DNA from: Microbacterium testaceum
GTDB lineage: Bacteria > Actinomycetota > Actinomycetes > Actinomycetales > Microbacteriaceae
Direction: 5' to 3'
Length of the DNA: 64,000 bases
NCBI RefSeq assembly: GCF_006539145.1
Contig: NZ_BJML01000006.1
Span: 124,001 to 188,000, forward strand
Below, piece after piece: positions 15,089 to 24,685 of the stretch; the stretch's first letter is position 1, and every line of letters begins with the position of its first letter. The translations under genes and the position numbers were made by a program. The notes beneath the pieces are model-generated. The model saw only the letters and a list, made by a program, of their open reading frames with translations, ran no database searches and was not told the origin of the DNA.

Positions 15089-15801
15089 GGCATCCGCCCC
15101 TCGTCCGTCGACGTCGTCGCGGGCCGCGGGTCGAACAGGCCGACCGCGATCGCGACTCCGGCCGCGGCGATCACCGGGATACCGGGCATGAGCCACGGTG
15201 TGAGCAGCGCCGCGACGATCGCCGCGCCCGCCGCCACAGCCGGCGGCTGCCGCCCGCGCAGGCGCGGCCAGAGGAGGGCGAGGAACGCCGCCGCGGCCGC
15301 GGCGTCGAGACCGTACGCGCGCGGGTCGCCGAGCACATCGCCGAGGAGCGCACCGAGGAGGGTCGACAGGTTCCAGCCGAGCCAGATCGCCACCCCCGTC
15401 ACCCAGAAGCCGACCTGGCGTGCGCGGGGTTCGGCCTGCGCCAGGCCGACCGCGACGGATTCGTCGATCGTGAACTGCGTGGCCGAGGCCTTCCGCCACA
15501 ACCCACCCGCCACGACCGGTGCCATGCGCATCGCGTACGCGGCGTTGCGCACCCCCAGCAGCGCCGACGACGCGATCGCCGCGGGGGCCGCAGCCGAACC
15601 CCCGGCAGCGATGACGCCGACGAAGGCGAACTGCGATCCCCCCGTGAACATCAGCAGGCTCAGCACGCAGGTCTGCCAGATATCGAGACCGGATGCCACC
15701 GACAGCGCCCCGAAAGAGATGCCGTAGGCACTGGTGGCCAGGGCGACAGCGAGTCCCTGACGGGTGGCCACACCCTCGGGTGTTCGGTACAGCGAACGCA
15801 T
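15085..15801 (-). CDS. azlC: branched-chain amino acid exporter large subunit AzlC
   Basis: A 238-residue large subunit of the AzlCD/BrnFE exporter, with about six to seven membrane helices. Family motifs are SFGALSVASGL, TGGSQFAFVGV, LGVRNAAYAMRMAP and FTIDESVAVGLAQ. The frame can be read from a TTG at 15837. However, a promoter (TTGACG, 17 nt, CACGAT) lies inside that extension and ends 7 nt before ATG 15801, so I take 15801 as a leaderless start. It is divergent from an XRE-cupin regulator, which probably controls it. Confidence in the family is high and in the start moderate. Confidence 0.88.
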   Translation of the reverse strand: MRSLYRTPEGVATRQGLAVALATSAYGISFGALSVASGLDIWQTCVLSLLMFTGGSQFAFVGVIAAGGSAAAPAAIASSALLGVRNAAYAMRMAPVVAGGLWRKASATQFTIDESVAVGLAQAEPRARQVGFWVTGVAIWLGWNLSTLLGALLGDVLGDPRAYGLDAAAAAAFLALLWPRLRGRQPPAVAAGAAIVAALLTPWLMPGIPVIAAAGVAIAVGLFDPRPATTSTDEGRMP

Positions 15802-15808
15802 GAACATC

Positions 15809-15845
15809 ATCGTGAACGACAGTGCCACGTTCGTCAAGTCGAACG
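15809..15845 (-). promoter_or_regulatory. azlCD promoter with overlapping palindromic operator
   Basis: On the minus strand, TTGACG (15837-15832) and CACGAT (15814-15809) are spaced by 17 nt. The palindrome CGTTCG-N6-CGAACG (15828-15845) covers the -35, so the divergent XRE regulator could repress from there. Confidence 0.5.
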
Positions 15846-15854
15846 ATCGGCGAC

Positions 15855-15860
15855 GATAAT
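15855..15860 (+). promoter_or_regulatory. -10 element, leaderless promoter of XRE regulator
   Basis: GATAAT ends 6 nt before ATG 15867. This supports that start over the upstream in-frame extension. Confidence 0.6.
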
Positions 15861-15866
15861 GAACAC

Positions 15867-16418
15867 ATGAGCGATCTGAGCGACCGCATCGCCGCGAACC
15901 TCCGACGCGAGCGGGAGAGACGGGATCTGAGTGTGTCCGAGCTCGCGCGTCGCGCGAAGGTCGCCAAGGCGACCGTGTCCCAGCTCGAGAACGGCGGAGG
16001 AAACCCGAGCGTCGAAACGCTGTGGGCTCTGGCGTCCGCGCTCGAGATCACCTTCGCGGACTTCGTCGATGAGGACGCGCACTCCCCCACGCTGATCCGC
16101 GCGGGAGAGGCGAGCACGGCGGTGGCGTCGTCGGCATCCGAGTACGTCGCCGTCCTCTTGTCGGCGAGCCCTCCGCATGCACGCCGCGACATCTACCTGC
16201 TCTCGGCCGAGCCCGGACAGCCTCGTCGATCCGATCCCCACCCCCGGGGAACGGTCGAACACGTCGTGCTGGTGTCGGGTCGCGGACTCGTCGGCCCCGC
16301 CGACGCGCCGTACGAGTTGTCCCCCGGCGATTACCTCTCGTACGCCGGCGACTCCCCGCACATCTTCGAGGCGCTGACACCCGGCATGAGCGCCGTGTGC
16401 GTCATCGAGTCGCGCTGA
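15867..16418 (+). CDS. XRE-family regulator with cupin sensor domain
   Basis: A 183-residue transcription factor. Residues 5-60 are a Cro/C1 helix-turn-helix (LSVSELARRAKVAKATVSQLENG), a linker follows, and about 110-180 is a cupin_2 sensor (RGTVEHVVLVSGRGLV and LSPGDYLSYAGDSPHIFEAL). Regulators of this build often sit beside AzlCD exporters and respond to small ligands bound in the cupin. It is divergently transcribed from azlC with only 65 nt between starts and a CGTTCG/CGAACG palindrome in the gap, so autoregulation together with control of azlCD is likely. The ligand is unknown. Confidence 0.85.
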   Translation: MSDLSDRIAANLRRERERRDLSVSELARRAKVAKATVSQLENGGGNPSVETLWALASALEITFADFVDEDAHSPTLIRAGEASTAVASSASEYVAVLLSASPPHARRDIYLLSAEPGQPRRSDPHPRGTVEHVVLVSGRGLVGPADAPYELSPGDYLSYAGDSPHIFEALTPGMSAVCVIESR

Positions 16419-16495
16419 CGACCCGCAGCCCGGGCGCAGGTGACGGTCCGGGAGTTGGCGCACACGCGATCGAGGTCGTTCATCACCAGAAGGTC

Positions 16496-16550
16496 GAGTG
16501 TCCACGACACCCGGGATGATCTCCGAGACGTCCGGGGGTTGCGGACACTC
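16496..16550. repeat. palindromic intergenic element
   Basis: GAGTGTCC (16496-16503) and GGACACTC (16543-16550) are perfect arms. The inner flanks ACGACACCCGGG and CCGGGGGTTG are imperfectly inverted, and a TCTC/GAGA mini-stem lies at the centre. A further related half-copy (TCCGGGAGTTGGCGCACAC) sits at about 16447-16465. It lies between the convergent XRE and typA genes. Confidence 0.6.
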
Positions 16551-16568
16551 AACGGGGAGGAAACAGCG

Positions 16569-16604
16569 AACGGCCCCCCTCAGCGCAAGGCAGGCGGGGC
16601 CGTT
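16569..16604 (-). terminator. typA terminator hairpin
   Basis: AACGGCCCC (16569-16577) pairs with GGGGCCGTT (16596-16604) immediately downstream of the typA stop. Confidence 0.6.
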
Positions 16605-16619
16605 CCGGGACGCGAACGC

Positions 16620-18533
16620 TCAGGCGTTGGCATCCTGACGCTTCATGCGCGAGGCCGCGCGGCCGCGCTCGGTCGCGTCGAGCACGACCTTGCGGATGCG
16701 CACCTTCTCGGGCGTGACCTCGACGCATTCGTCGTCGCGCGCGAACTCAAGCGACTCCTCCAGCGTGAGCAGGCGCGGGGGCGTCATCGACTCGAAGGAG
16801 TCGGAGGTCGACGAACGCATGTTCGTCAGCTTCTTCTCCTTGGTGATGTTGACGTCCATGTCGTCCGCACGGGAGTTCTCGCCGATCACCATGCCCTCGT
16901 AGACCTCTTCCGTGGGCTGCACGAAGAAGCTCATGCGCTCCTGCAGGGCGATCATCGCGAACGGAGTCACGACACCCATGCGGTCGGCGACGATCGAGCC
17001 GTTCTGACGGGTCGTGATCGAGCCGGCCCAGTCGTCGTAGCCGTGCGAGATCGCGTTGGCGATTCCGGTACCGCGCGTGATGGTGAGGAACTCGCTGCGG
17101 AAGCCGATGAGACCGCGCGAGGGCACGACGAACTCCATGCGCACCCAGCCGGTGCCGTGGTTCGTCATGTTGTCCATGCGTCCCTTGCGGGCCGCCATCA
17201 GCTGGGTGATCGCGCCGAGGTGCTCTTCGGGGGCGTCGATCGTCAGGTGCTCGAAGGGCTCCTTGAGCTTGCCGTCTTCGCCGCGCTTGGTGACCACCTG
17301 GGGCTTGCCCACGGTGAGCTCGAAGCCCTCGCGACGCATGTTCTCGACGAGGATGGCCAGCGCGAGCTCGCCGCGCCCCTGGACCTCCCACGCGTCGGGG
17401 CGTCCGATGTCGACGACCTTGAGCGAGACGTTACCGATGAGCTCGCGGTCGAGGCGATCCTTGACCATGCGCGCGGTGAGCTTGTGTCCCTTGACCTTGC
17501 CCATGAGGGGCGAGGTGTTGGTGCCGATGGTCATCGAGATGGCCGGGTCGTCGACGGTGATCGCCTTGAGCGGACGCACGTCTTCGGGGTCGGCGATCGT
17601 CTCGCCGATGGTGATGTCGGGGAAACCGGCGATGGCGACGATGTCTCCGGGGCCGGCATCTTCGGCGGGGTAGCGCTCGAGGGCACGGGTCTTGAGCAGC
17701 TCGGTGACACGGGCGTTGCTGGTGGTGCCGTCGGCGCGCACCCAGGCCACGGTCTGGCCCTTCTTGAGCGTGCCGTTGAAGACGCGCAGCAGCGCGAGGC
17801 GGCCGAGGAAGGGCGAGGAGTCGAGGTTCGTGACCCAGGCCTGTAGGGGCGCCTCGTCGTCGTAGGACGGAGCCGGAACGTGCTCGAGGATCGCCGCGAA
17901 CAGCGGCTCGAGGTCGTCGTTGTCGGGCAGCGAACCGTTGTCGGGGCGGTTGAGCGATGCGGCACCCGCGCGGCCCGAGGCGTAGACGACGGGGACGTCG
18001 AGCAGGGCGTCGACGTCGAGATCGGGCACGTCGTCGACGAGGTCCGACGCGAGGCCCAGCAGCAGGTCATGCGCCTCCTCCTCGACCTCGGCGATGCGCG
18101 CATCGGGGCGGTCGGTCTTGTTGACCAGCAGGATGACGGGCAGCTTCGCCTCGAGAGCCTTGCGCAGCACGAAGCGCGTCTGGGGCAGCGGGCCCTCGGA
18201 CGCGTCGACGAGCAGCACCACGCCGTCGACCATGGACAGACCGCGCTCGACCTCTCCGCCGAAGTCGGCGTGACCGGGGGTGTCGATGACGTTGATCGTC
18301 ACCGGCACGTCGGAGTGGATGCCGTTGTACGTGATCGCCGTGTTCTTGGCGAGGATCGTGATGCCCTTTTCGCGCTCGAGATCATTCGAGTCCATCGCAC
18401 GCTCTTCGACGTGCGCGTGGTCGCCGAACGAGCCGGTCTGGCGGAGCATGGCGTCGACGAGAGTCGTCTTGCCGTGGTCGACGTGCGCGACGATCGCGAC
18501 GTTACGGAGGTCAGGACGAAGGGCGTGCGCCAT
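16620..18533 (-). CDS. typA: ribosome-associated GTPase TypA/BipA
   Basis: A 637-residue translational GTPase related to EF-G and LepA. G1 is [10 protein letters not shown]2 lies in EREKGITI, G3 is [14 protein letters not shown] and G4 is [11 protein letters not shown]-Tu-like domain 2 follows, then EF-G-like domains III and V ([18 protein letters not shown]) and the TypA-specific C-terminal domain ([17 protein letters not shown] segment and [18 protein letters not shown]). ATG 18533 is preceded by GGAG (CCTGGAGACCCTCC) and was preferred over an upstream in-frame start lacking a site. It acts in ribosome assembly and stress adaptation. A TAGACT hexamer upstream suggests a leader of about 45 nt. 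Confidence 0.94.
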   Translation of the reverse strand: MAHALRPDLRNVAIVAHVDHGKTTLVDAMLRQTGSFGDHAHVEERAMDSNDLEREKGITILAKNTAITYNGIHSDVPVTINVIDTPGHADFGGEVERGLSMVDGVVLLVDASEGPLPQTRFVLRKALEAKLPVILLVNKTDRPDARIAEVEEEAHDLLLGLASDLVDDVPDLDVDALLDVPVVYASGRAGAASLNRPDNGSLPDNDDLEPLFAAILEHVPAPSYDDEAPLQAWVTNLDSSPFLGRLALLRVFNGTLKKGQTVAWVRADGTTSNARVTELLKTRALERYPAEDAGPGDIVAIAGFPDITIGETIADPEDVRPLKAITVDDPAISMTIGTNTSPLMGKVKGHKLTARMVKDRLDRELIGNVSLKVVDIGRPDAWEVQGRGELALAILVENMRREGFELTVGKPQVVTKRGEDGKLKEPFEHLTIDAPEEHLGAITQLMAARKGRMDNMTNHGTGWVRMEFVVPSRGLIGFRSEFLTITRGTGIANAISHGYDDWAGSITTRQNGSIVADRMGVVTPFAMIALQERMSFFVQPTEEVYEGMVIGENSRADDMDVNITKEKKLTNMRSSTSDSFESMTPPRLLTLEESLEFARDDECVEVTPEKVRIRKVVLDATERGRAASRMKRQDANA

Positions 18534-18646
18534 GGAGGGTCTCCAGGAAAATTCGGGGTGATGCCCGGAATCGGGCCTGCCTAGTCTACCGGGCGCCTGC
18601 GACACTCCCGGGCAGAAGACGTTCAGGAAGCGACGCGCCAGGAAAA

Positions 18647-18676
18647 AGGGGCGGGATCCCGCAGGATCCCGCCCCT
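18647..18676 (-). terminator. terminator at end of first peptide ABC operon
   Basis: AGGGGCGGGATCC (18647-18659) and GGATCCCGCCCCT (18664-18676) form a perfect 13-bp stem with a 4-nt loop, directly downstream of the binding-protein gene. Confidence 0.7.
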
Positions 18677-18689
18677 CTTCGTCACCGGA

Positions 18690-20369
18690 TCAGGAGTTGG
18701 CGAAGCCCACGATCGTCCAGTCGATGGTCTCGAACTGGGTGGCGCCCCAGTTCACGAGACCCTGCTTGACGGCGTAGACGTTCGGCAGCGGCGCGATCGG
18801 GATGATCGGCACGGACTCCCAGAGCACCTTGTCGATCTCCTGTGCGGTCTGCAGGCGCGCGTCGGGGTCGAGCTCCGAGTTGGCCTTGGCCCACAGGGCG
18901 TCCAGGCGCGGGTCGGCGATGCCGGTGTAGTTCTGCGCCGAGTCGACGGGCGTGAACAGCGAACGGCTCGACGAGATCGGGTACGCGGTGCCCTGCCACG
19001 AGAACGTCACCATCTCGAAGTCACCCTTGATGATGTAGTCCGAGAAGTAGCTGCCGACGGGAACCGAGACGAGCTCGACCGGGATGCCGACCTCGGCGAG
19101 GTCCGCCTGGATCTGCTCGGCGCGCTGGATGTTCGTCGTCGTGTCGGCCGGGACCGTCACCTTGAACGAGAGCGCGGTGCCGTCCTTGGTCCAGGAGTCG
19201 CCGTCCTTCGTGTAGCCGGCGGCCTCGAGGTACTTGGTGCCCGCATCGACGTCGTAGGGCAGGGAGTCGTCGGTGTACCCGTCCTGGCCGGGCATGAAGA
19301 TGTAGCTGCCCTGCGTGATGGCGGGAACGCCGACCGGCGAGTTCGCGTTGTTCGCGATCTGACCGCGGTTGACGATGGATGCCACGGCCTTGCGGACGTT
19401 GACGTCGGCGAGCGGTCCGCTCGAGGCGCGCATGGTGATGTGCGTCCAGGTCAGACCGTTGGACGCCTGGATCTCGGCACCCGGGACGTTCTGGGCCGTC
19501 TGGTAGAGATCGGCGTTGGAGCTGATGTTCAGCGCGTCGATCTCACCGTTGCTGAACGAGGTGCCCTGCTGGGCCTGGCTCACGGCGCGGAAGACGACCG
19601 AGTCGAGCTTGGGCTTGGCGCCCCACCAGTTGGGGTTCGGCTCGAGCGTCGCGACACCGGCCGTCGAGTCGAAGCTCGCGAGCTTGAAGGGGCCCGAGGA
19701 CGGGAGCGCCTTGGTGAGGTACCCGGTGTTGAAGGTGTTCGGGTCGTTGGCGACGCTCGCGGGCAGCACCTGGCCGAACAGGCTCTGCCAGTCGGCGAAC
19801 ACCGACGAGAAGGTGATGACGACGTCGAACTGGTCGGTGCCCTGCTCGACGGACGAGATCTGGTCCCACCCGGTGGTCGAGATGACCACGTACGCGGGGT
19901 TGCTGCCGTTGTTGGCCTTCCAGGTCGCCTGGTAGTCGGCCACCGTGATGGGCGTGCCGTCTTCCCACTTGGCATCCGGGTTGAGCTTGATCTCGACCTT
20001 CTGGGGGTCCGAACTGGTCAGCTCGACGGAGGAGGCGTAGTTCTGATCGACGATCGGCTTGCCGTCCTCGCCGATGCGGATGGGCCCACCCTGCATCGCG
20101 GCGACGATGTTGTTCGTGTTGGCCTCGTTGCCATCGATCTGGAAGTTGTTCCAGTTCACGGGCATGGAGTCGACCGCGAGAGTCAGCGTGCCGCCGTCCT
20201 TGACGTCGGAGGCGTCGGCGCGCACCCACGCGGTCGACGGCAGCGAGTTCTGATCCTCGGGGTTCGCCGACGGAGCGGCGGTGTTGCCCGGCGCGCACCC
20301 GGCGATCGCCAGGGCGGCGGCGCTCAGCAGCGCGAGAGCGCTGAGGGCCTTCGCTTTACGCATTCTCAT
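18690..20369 (-). CDS. peptide-type ABC transporter substrate-binding lipoprotein (SBP family 5)
   Basis: A 559-residue extracytoplasmic binding protein. The signal peptide MRMRKAKALSALALLSAA ends in a lipobox with the modified Cys in ALAIAGC near residue 25. The mature part has the family 5 fold of DppA/OppA (GGTLTLAVDSMPVNWNNFQ, then DAKWEDGTPITVADYQATW and FKVTVPADTTTNIQRAEQIQ). ATG 20369 has GAGAGG 9 nt upstream. It is the last gene of a minus-strand operon with two permeases and a double ATPase, only 4 nt after the ATPase. The ligand is probably peptides; nickel or sugars are possible in this family. Confidence 0.88.
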   Translation of the reverse strand: MRMRKAKALSALALLSAAALAIAGCAPGNTAAPSANPEDQNSLPSTAWVRADASDVKDGGTLTLAVDSMPVNWNNFQIDGNEANTNNIVAAMQGGPIRIGEDGKPIVDQNYASSVELTSSDPQKVEIKLNPDAKWEDGTPITVADYQATWKANNGSNPAYVVISTTGWDQISSVEQGTDQFDVVITFSSVFADWQSLFGQVLPASVANDPNTFNTGYLTKALPSSGPFKLASFDSTAGVATLEPNPNWWGAKPKLDSVVFRAVSQAQQGTSFSNGEIDALNISSNADLYQTAQNVPGAEIQASNGLTWTHITMRASSGPLADVNVRKAVASIVNRGQIANNANSPVGVPAITQGSYIFMPGQDGYTDDSLPYDVDAGTKYLEAAGYTKDGDSWTKDGTALSFKVTVPADTTTNIQRAEQIQADLAEVGIPVELVSVPVGSYFSDYIIKGDFEMVTFSWQGTAYPISSSRSLFTPVDSAQNYTGIADPRLDALWAKANSELDPDARLQTAQEIDKVLWESVPIIPIAPLPNVYAVKQGLVNWGATQFETIDWTIVGFANS

Positions 20370-20373
20370 GTGA

Positions 20374-22566
20374 TCAATCCTCTCGTTGGTGATCGGGGAG
20401 GGCCCCCGGCGACATGGTGCCGTCGGTCGGGGACGTTCGGGGGGAGCCGGCCGACACCGTCTCGAGGACGAGGTCGGACCGTTCGGCGTAGTGGCACGCC
20501 ACCTGGGAGTGCGCCTGGGTGCGCAAGCCCGGGTCGTCGTTGTCGCACCGGCGCCGGTCGGCGTCGGGCAGCAGGCGGTAGAGCGGGCACCGCGTGCGGA
20601 AACGGCATCCCGAGATCTCCTGCGTGGGACTCGGAAGGTCGCCGTCGAGCAGGATGCGCGTACGCGCACGCTCGATGCGCGGATCCGGGATGGGAGCCGC
20701 CGAGATGAGGGCCTTGGTGTACGGATGCCGTGGGTCGTCGAACACCTCGTCGACGGGGCCCTGTTCGACGATGCGTCCGAGGTACATGACCGAGACGTCG
20801 TCCGCGATCTGACGCACCACCGCGAGGTCGTGCGCGACGAACAGGAACGAGAGCCCGAGTCGCTCCTTCAGGTCTTCGAGCAGGTTGATCACACCGGCCT
20901 GGATCGACACGTCGAGCGCCGAGACCGGCTCGTCGAGGACGACGACCGCGGGGTCGGTCGCCAGAGCCCGCGCGATGCCGATGCGCTGACGCTGCCCGCC
21001 CGAGAACTCGTGCGGGTACCGGTCCGACATGTTCGGGTCCAGCCCGACGAGATCGAGCAGCTCGCGCATCTTGCGGTCGCGCTCCGCACGCGGCACGCCC
21101 TGGACCAGCAGGGGCTCGGTGATCACCTCGCCCACCGGCAGGCGCGGGTCGATCGCGCCCATCGGGTCCTGGAACACGATCTGGATGCCCTTGCGCAGCA
21201 CGGCCTTGTCCTTGCGGCTCACCGTGGCCACGTCGGTGCCGTTGATGCGGATGCTGCCGCTCTGCGGGGCGACCATCTCCATGATCTCGAGGATCGTCGT
21301 GGTCTTGCCGCAGCCGGACTCCCCCACCAGGCCCATCGTGCGACCCGGTTGGATCGAGAACGAGATGCCGTCGACGGCGCGGACCGTGCCGACGCGACGA
21401 GGGAAGACCGAGCCCTTCATGAGCGGGAAATGCTTTACGAGGTCGGTGACCTCGACGGCGGGGGTCACGTCGGGGCGCAGCGGCGGGATCTCACCCAGCG
21501 CCTCGGGTCGCGGGAAGATATCGGGCCGCGCAAGGGCGCCGGAGGCGATCTCACCGGAGCGGATGCACGCCGCGACATGGTCGGGCACCGTCCCGTGGAC
21601 CTCCAGGACGGGCTCGATGTCGTGGCACGCGTCGATCGCGATCGGGCAGCGCGCGGCGAACGGGCACCCCTTCGGGAGGGCGGCGAGGGACGGCGGGCGC
21701 CCCTCGAGCGGGACCAGTCTGTGCGAACCCGCGGTCTGCATGTTCGGCACCGAGCGCAGCAGGCCCACCGTGTACGGCATGTGCGGATCGTGGAAGATCT
21801 CGTCGACCGTCCCTCGCTCGACGAGCTTGCCGGCGTACATGACCGCGACACGGTCGGCGTGACCGGCGACGACGCCCAGGTCGTGCGTGATGAGCACCAC
21901 GGCGGCGCCCGTCACCTCCCGGGCCTTCTGCAGCACCTCGAGGATCTGCGCCTGAATGGTGACGTCGAGAGCCGTCGTCGGCTCGTCGGCGATGATCACG
22001 CGCGGGTCGTTCGCGATCGCCATGGCGATCATCGCGCGTTGACGCATACCGCCCGAGAACTCGTGGGGGTACGCGCGGGCCCGACGCTCGGCATCCGGGA
22101 TGCCGACGAGCTTGAGCAGCTCGACGCTGCGGGCCTGCGCCGCCTGGGCGCTCAGAGCGCGATCGTGCAGACGGAGTCCCTCGGAGATCTGGTCGCCGAC
22201 CGTGTAGACCGGGGTCAGTGCCGACAGGGGGTCCTGGAAGACCATCGCCAGCTCGGCGCCGCGGATCTTCGACAGCTGCCCGTCGTTCATCCCGAGCAGG
22301 GAGCGCCCATCGTAGAGGATGTCGCCCTCGACCTGCGCGTTCGAGGGCAGCAGCCCCATCACGGCGAGCGACGACACGCTCTTCCCGGAGCCGGACTCCC
22401 CCACGATTCCGAGGAACTCGCCCTCGTGCACGTCGTACGAGATGCCGCGGACCGCACGGACCGGAGCGCCGTCACGCTGCGGGAAAGTGACGCTGAGGTC
22501 GCGGACCGACAGCAGCGGCGAGCGGCCGGTCGAGGACAGCATGGTGGCGGATCGGGTGTCAGTCAC
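20374..22566 (-). CDS. double ATPase subunit of peptide ABC importer (DppD-DppF fusion)
   Basis: A 730-residue fused ATPase. Half one has Walker A GESGSGKSVSS, signature FSGGMRQRA, Walker B VIIADEP and a Cys-bearing OppD tail (CPFAARCP). Half two has GESGCGKTTT, FSGGQRQRIG, VVVLDEP and a second tail (CRFRTRCPLY). One chain therefore supplies both nucleotide-binding domains that are usually two genes (dppD, dppF). GTG 22566 overlaps the stop of the upstream permease, so translation is coupled. It drives uptake of peptides through the permeases encoded just upstream. The fusion is common in actinobacteria. Confidence 0.9.
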   Translation of the reverse strand: MTDTRSATMLSSTGRSPLLSVRDLSVTFPQRDGAPVRAVRGISYDVHEGEFLGIVGESGSGKSVSSLAVMGLLPSNAQVEGDILYDGRSLLGMNDGQLSKIRGAELAMVFQDPLSALTPVYTVGDQISEGLRLHDRALSAQAAQARSVELLKLVGIPDAERRARAYPHEFSGGMRQRAMIAMAIANDPRVIIADEPTTALDVTIQAQILEVLQKAREVTGAAVVLITHDLGVVAGHADRVAVMYAGKLVERGTVDEIFHDPHMPYTVGLLRSVPNMQTAGSHRLVPLEGRPPSLAALPKGCPFAARCPIAIDACHDIEPVLEVHGTVPDHVAACIRSGEIASGALARPDIFPRPEALGEIPPLRPDVTPAVEVTDLVKHFPLMKGSVFPRRVGTVRAVDGISFSIQPGRTMGLVGESGCGKTTTILEIMEMVAPQSGSIRINGTDVATVSRKDKAVLRKGIQIVFQDPMGAIDPRLPVGEVITEPLLVQGVPRAERDRKMRELLDLVGLDPNMSDRYPHEFSGGQRQRIGIARALATDPAVVVLDEPVSALDVSIQAGVINLLEDLKERLGLSFLFVAHDLAVVRQIADDVSVMYLGRIVEQGPVDEVFDDPRHPYTKALISAAPIPDPRIERARTRILLDGDLPSPTQEISGCRFRTRCPLYRLLPDADRRRCDNDDPGLRTQAHSQVACHYAERSDLVLETVSAGSPRTSPTDGTMSPGALPDHQRED

Positions 22567-23482
22567 GGTTCGCTCCCGAGGTGGGGTCGATGGCGTCGCG
22601 CAGGGCGTCGCCGATGAGGCTGATGGCCAGGAGCAGCACGATCAGCACGCCGGCGGGGTACACGAACAGCCACGGGCGGGTCACCGCGGCCGACGTGCCC
22701 GACGCGAGCAGTGTGCCGAGCGAGACGTCGGGCGCCTGGACGCCGAAGCCGAAGTAGCTGAGCGAGGTCTCGGCCATGATGGCCGAGACGATGCCGAGGG
22801 TTGCGTCGATGATGAGCAGCGACGCGATGTTGGGAATGATGTGGCGGCCCAGGATCTGCCGGGTCGGCATGCCCATGTAGCGCGCCGCGCGGACGAAATC
22901 GCGGTTGCGCAGCGACCGCGTCTGGTTGCGCACGACCTGGGCGAGGATCATCCAGCTGAACACCGCGAGGAAGAACGTCAGCGCCAGCCACGACAGGCCG
23001 CGTGTCAGCGGGCTCAGCAGCACGAGGATGAAGAACGACGGGATGACGAGCAGAAGGTGGATGAGCCACCCGATGACCGCGTCGATCTTGCCGCCGAGGT
23101 AGCCGGCGAGCGAACCCACGGCCGCCGCGATCAGCGTGGCGCCGATACCGGCGAGGGCGCCGATGATGAGCGACTTCTGCAGACCCACGAGGGTTTGGGC
23201 GTAGATGTCCTGACCGATGCCGTTGGTGCCGAACCAGTGCAGTTGGGTGGGCCCGAGACCGACGTTGAGGAAATCGCGCTGGGTCGCGTCGTAGGGGTAC
23301 AGCAGCGGGCCGACGAAGGCCCAGAGCACGATGAAGACGAGGATGCTCGCCCCCACCCAGAAGCGCGGCATCTTGCGCAGGCGCGAGCGGACGAGCGCTC
23401 CGCGCGAGAGCGGCTTGCGGTCGCGGGTGACAGGGCTGGTGGCGACGAGCGATCCGTCGAGGGCCTCTTCCTGCATGGTCAT
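22559..23482 (-). CDS. peptide ABC transporter permease, DppC type
   Basis: A 307-residue inner-membrane permease with an N-terminal cytosolic stretch, one anchoring helix, and the BPD_transp_1 domain with about five more helices. The family's large extracytoplasmic loop (YPYDATQRDFLNVGLGPTQLHWFGTNGIGQDIYAQ) marks the DppC/OppC type. The EAA loop, which contacts the ATPase, is at RAARYMGMPTRQILGRHIIPN. It lies 1 nt after the DppB-type gene stop and overlaps the ATPase gene downstream. Confidence 0.88.
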   Translation of the reverse strand: MTMQEEALDGSLVATSPVTRDRKPLSRGALVRSRLRKMPRFWVGASILVFIVLWAFVGPLLYPYDATQRDFLNVGLGPTQLHWFGTNGIGQDIYAQTLVGLQKSLIIGALAGIGATLIAAAVGSLAGYLGGKIDAVIGWLIHLLLVIPSFFILVLLSPLTRGLSWLALTFFLAVFSWMILAQVVRNQTRSLRNRDFVRAARYMGMPTRQILGRHIIPNIASLLIIDATLGIVSAIMAETSLSYFGFGVQAPDVSLGTLLASGTSAAVTRPWLFVYPAGVLIVLLLAISLIGDALRDAIDPTSGANRD

Positions 23483-23483
23483 G

Positions 23484-24464
23484 TCAGCTCCTCACTCTCG
23501 GGTCGAGTGCGGCGTAGAGCACCTCGGACAGAGTCGACGACAGCAGCACCAGCACGGCGACGAACAGGGTCGAACCCGCCACGGCGTTGATGTCCTGCTG
23601 GGTGACGGCGTTGAGCTGGAACTGCCCCATGCCTCGCCACGAGAAGACGATCTCGAGCATGGTGGAACCGGCGATCAGGGTGCCGAAGCTGTAGGCGAAG
23701 AAGGTGGACATCGGGATGAGCGCGATGCGCACCCCGTGGCGGAAGAGCGCCTGGGTGCGCGGCAATCCCTTCGCGCGGGCCGTGCGGATGTAGTCGGCCC
23801 CAAGCACGTCGAGCATCATGCTGCGCTGGTACCGCGAGTACGACGCGGCGCTGATGAGCACCAGCGCGAGGGTCGGCAGCAACAGGTGCACCGCGCGGTC
23901 GGCGACCATCGGCCAGAACCCCTCGACCCCCGCGGTGTACTCCCCCGTGAAGCGGATGAGCTGAGTGCCCGCGGCGTTGTTGAGGTTGGTCGCACCGATC
24001 ATCAGGAGAACGCCGATGACGAAGGTCGGCGTCGCGAAGACGAGGTACGAGGCATAGGTCGTCACCTGATCGGTGGCACGGTACTGGCGCACCGCTCCCC
24101 ACACCCCGATGAGGACACCAACGACGGCACCGATCAGCGATCCGATCAGCAGAAGACGAAGGCTGGTTCCGGCGCGCGTCGCGATCTCGGTCATGACATC
24201 CTGGCCGCCGATCGTGTTGCCGAGCGAGAACTTCGTGAACAGGTTCACGAGCCAGTTCCACAACCGCACGAGGATCGGCACGTCGGGGTTGGCGCCGAGA
24301 GCATCCAGGCTCGCGACGATCGACTCCTGAGGGGGACGCGGGTTCATACCGTAGAAGCGGTCCTGGGGTCGCAGCAGAGCGCTACCGAGCACGTACGCCA
24401 GGCACGTCGCCAGCAGGCTCAGAACGGCGTAGTTCACGAACCGTCGTAGAACGTACAGCGTCAT
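23484..24464 (-). CDS. peptide ABC transporter permease, DppB type
   Basis: A 326-residue permease that begins with MTLYVLRRFVNYAVLSLLA, the standard DppB start helix. About six membrane helices are predicted. The EAA loop lies around RTARAKGLPRTQALFRHGVRIAL. It is the promoter-proximal gene of the first transporter operon, in the order permease, permease, double ATPase, binding protein. A 221-nt gap upstream separates it from the second transporter operon. That gap should hold its promoter, but I see no convincing -35/-10 pair. Confidence 0.88.
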   Translation of the reverse strand: MTLYVLRRFVNYAVLSLLATCLAYVLGSALLRPQDRFYGMNPRPPQESIVASLDALGANPDVPILVRLWNWLVNLFTKFSLGNTIGGQDVMTEIATRAGTSLRLLLIGSLIGAVVGVLIGVWGAVRQYRATDQVTTYASYLVFATPTFVIGVLLMIGATNLNNAAGTQLIRFTGEYTAGVEGFWPMVADRAVHLLLPTLALVLISAASYSRYQRSMMLDVLGADYIRTARAKGLPRTQALFRHGVRIALIPMSTFFAYSFGTLIAGSTMLEIVFSWRGMGQFQLNAVTQQDINAVAGSTLFVAVLVLLSSTLSEVLYAALDPRVRS

Positions 24465-24685
24465 GAGGTGCGCGAGCCCGTCCGGAACACATCGGGGGTC
24501 AGCATCATGGGTGGTCCTCTCGCCTTCGAGATCCCCGCCTATTCGTTTGCCTGGCTAAGGATCTTCAGCGACCCTACGTCGGCTTCCCATGAAACGCGTG
24601 CCGGGGGAACACACTTTTCACGACCGTAACAAAGCTCTTACATGGCGCTTTGTCACCACGGTCTCCATCGAGCGCAGCATCGCGC

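Noticed and set aside
15802..15837. TTG start for azlC
   Set aside because: The azlC promoter (TTGACG-17-CACGAT) lies inside this extension, so it is unlikely to be translated.
16440..17846. 468-codon plus-strand frame opposite typA
   Set aside because: No promoter or ribosome-binding site, and it is antisense to a conserved GTPase.
20386..22617. 743-codon open frame antisense to the double ATPase gene
   Set aside because: It mirrors the codons of a highly conserved ABC ATPase. Its translation is rich in Arg, His, Asp and Gly with no recognisable domain. Such antisense frames are expected in GC-rich DNA.
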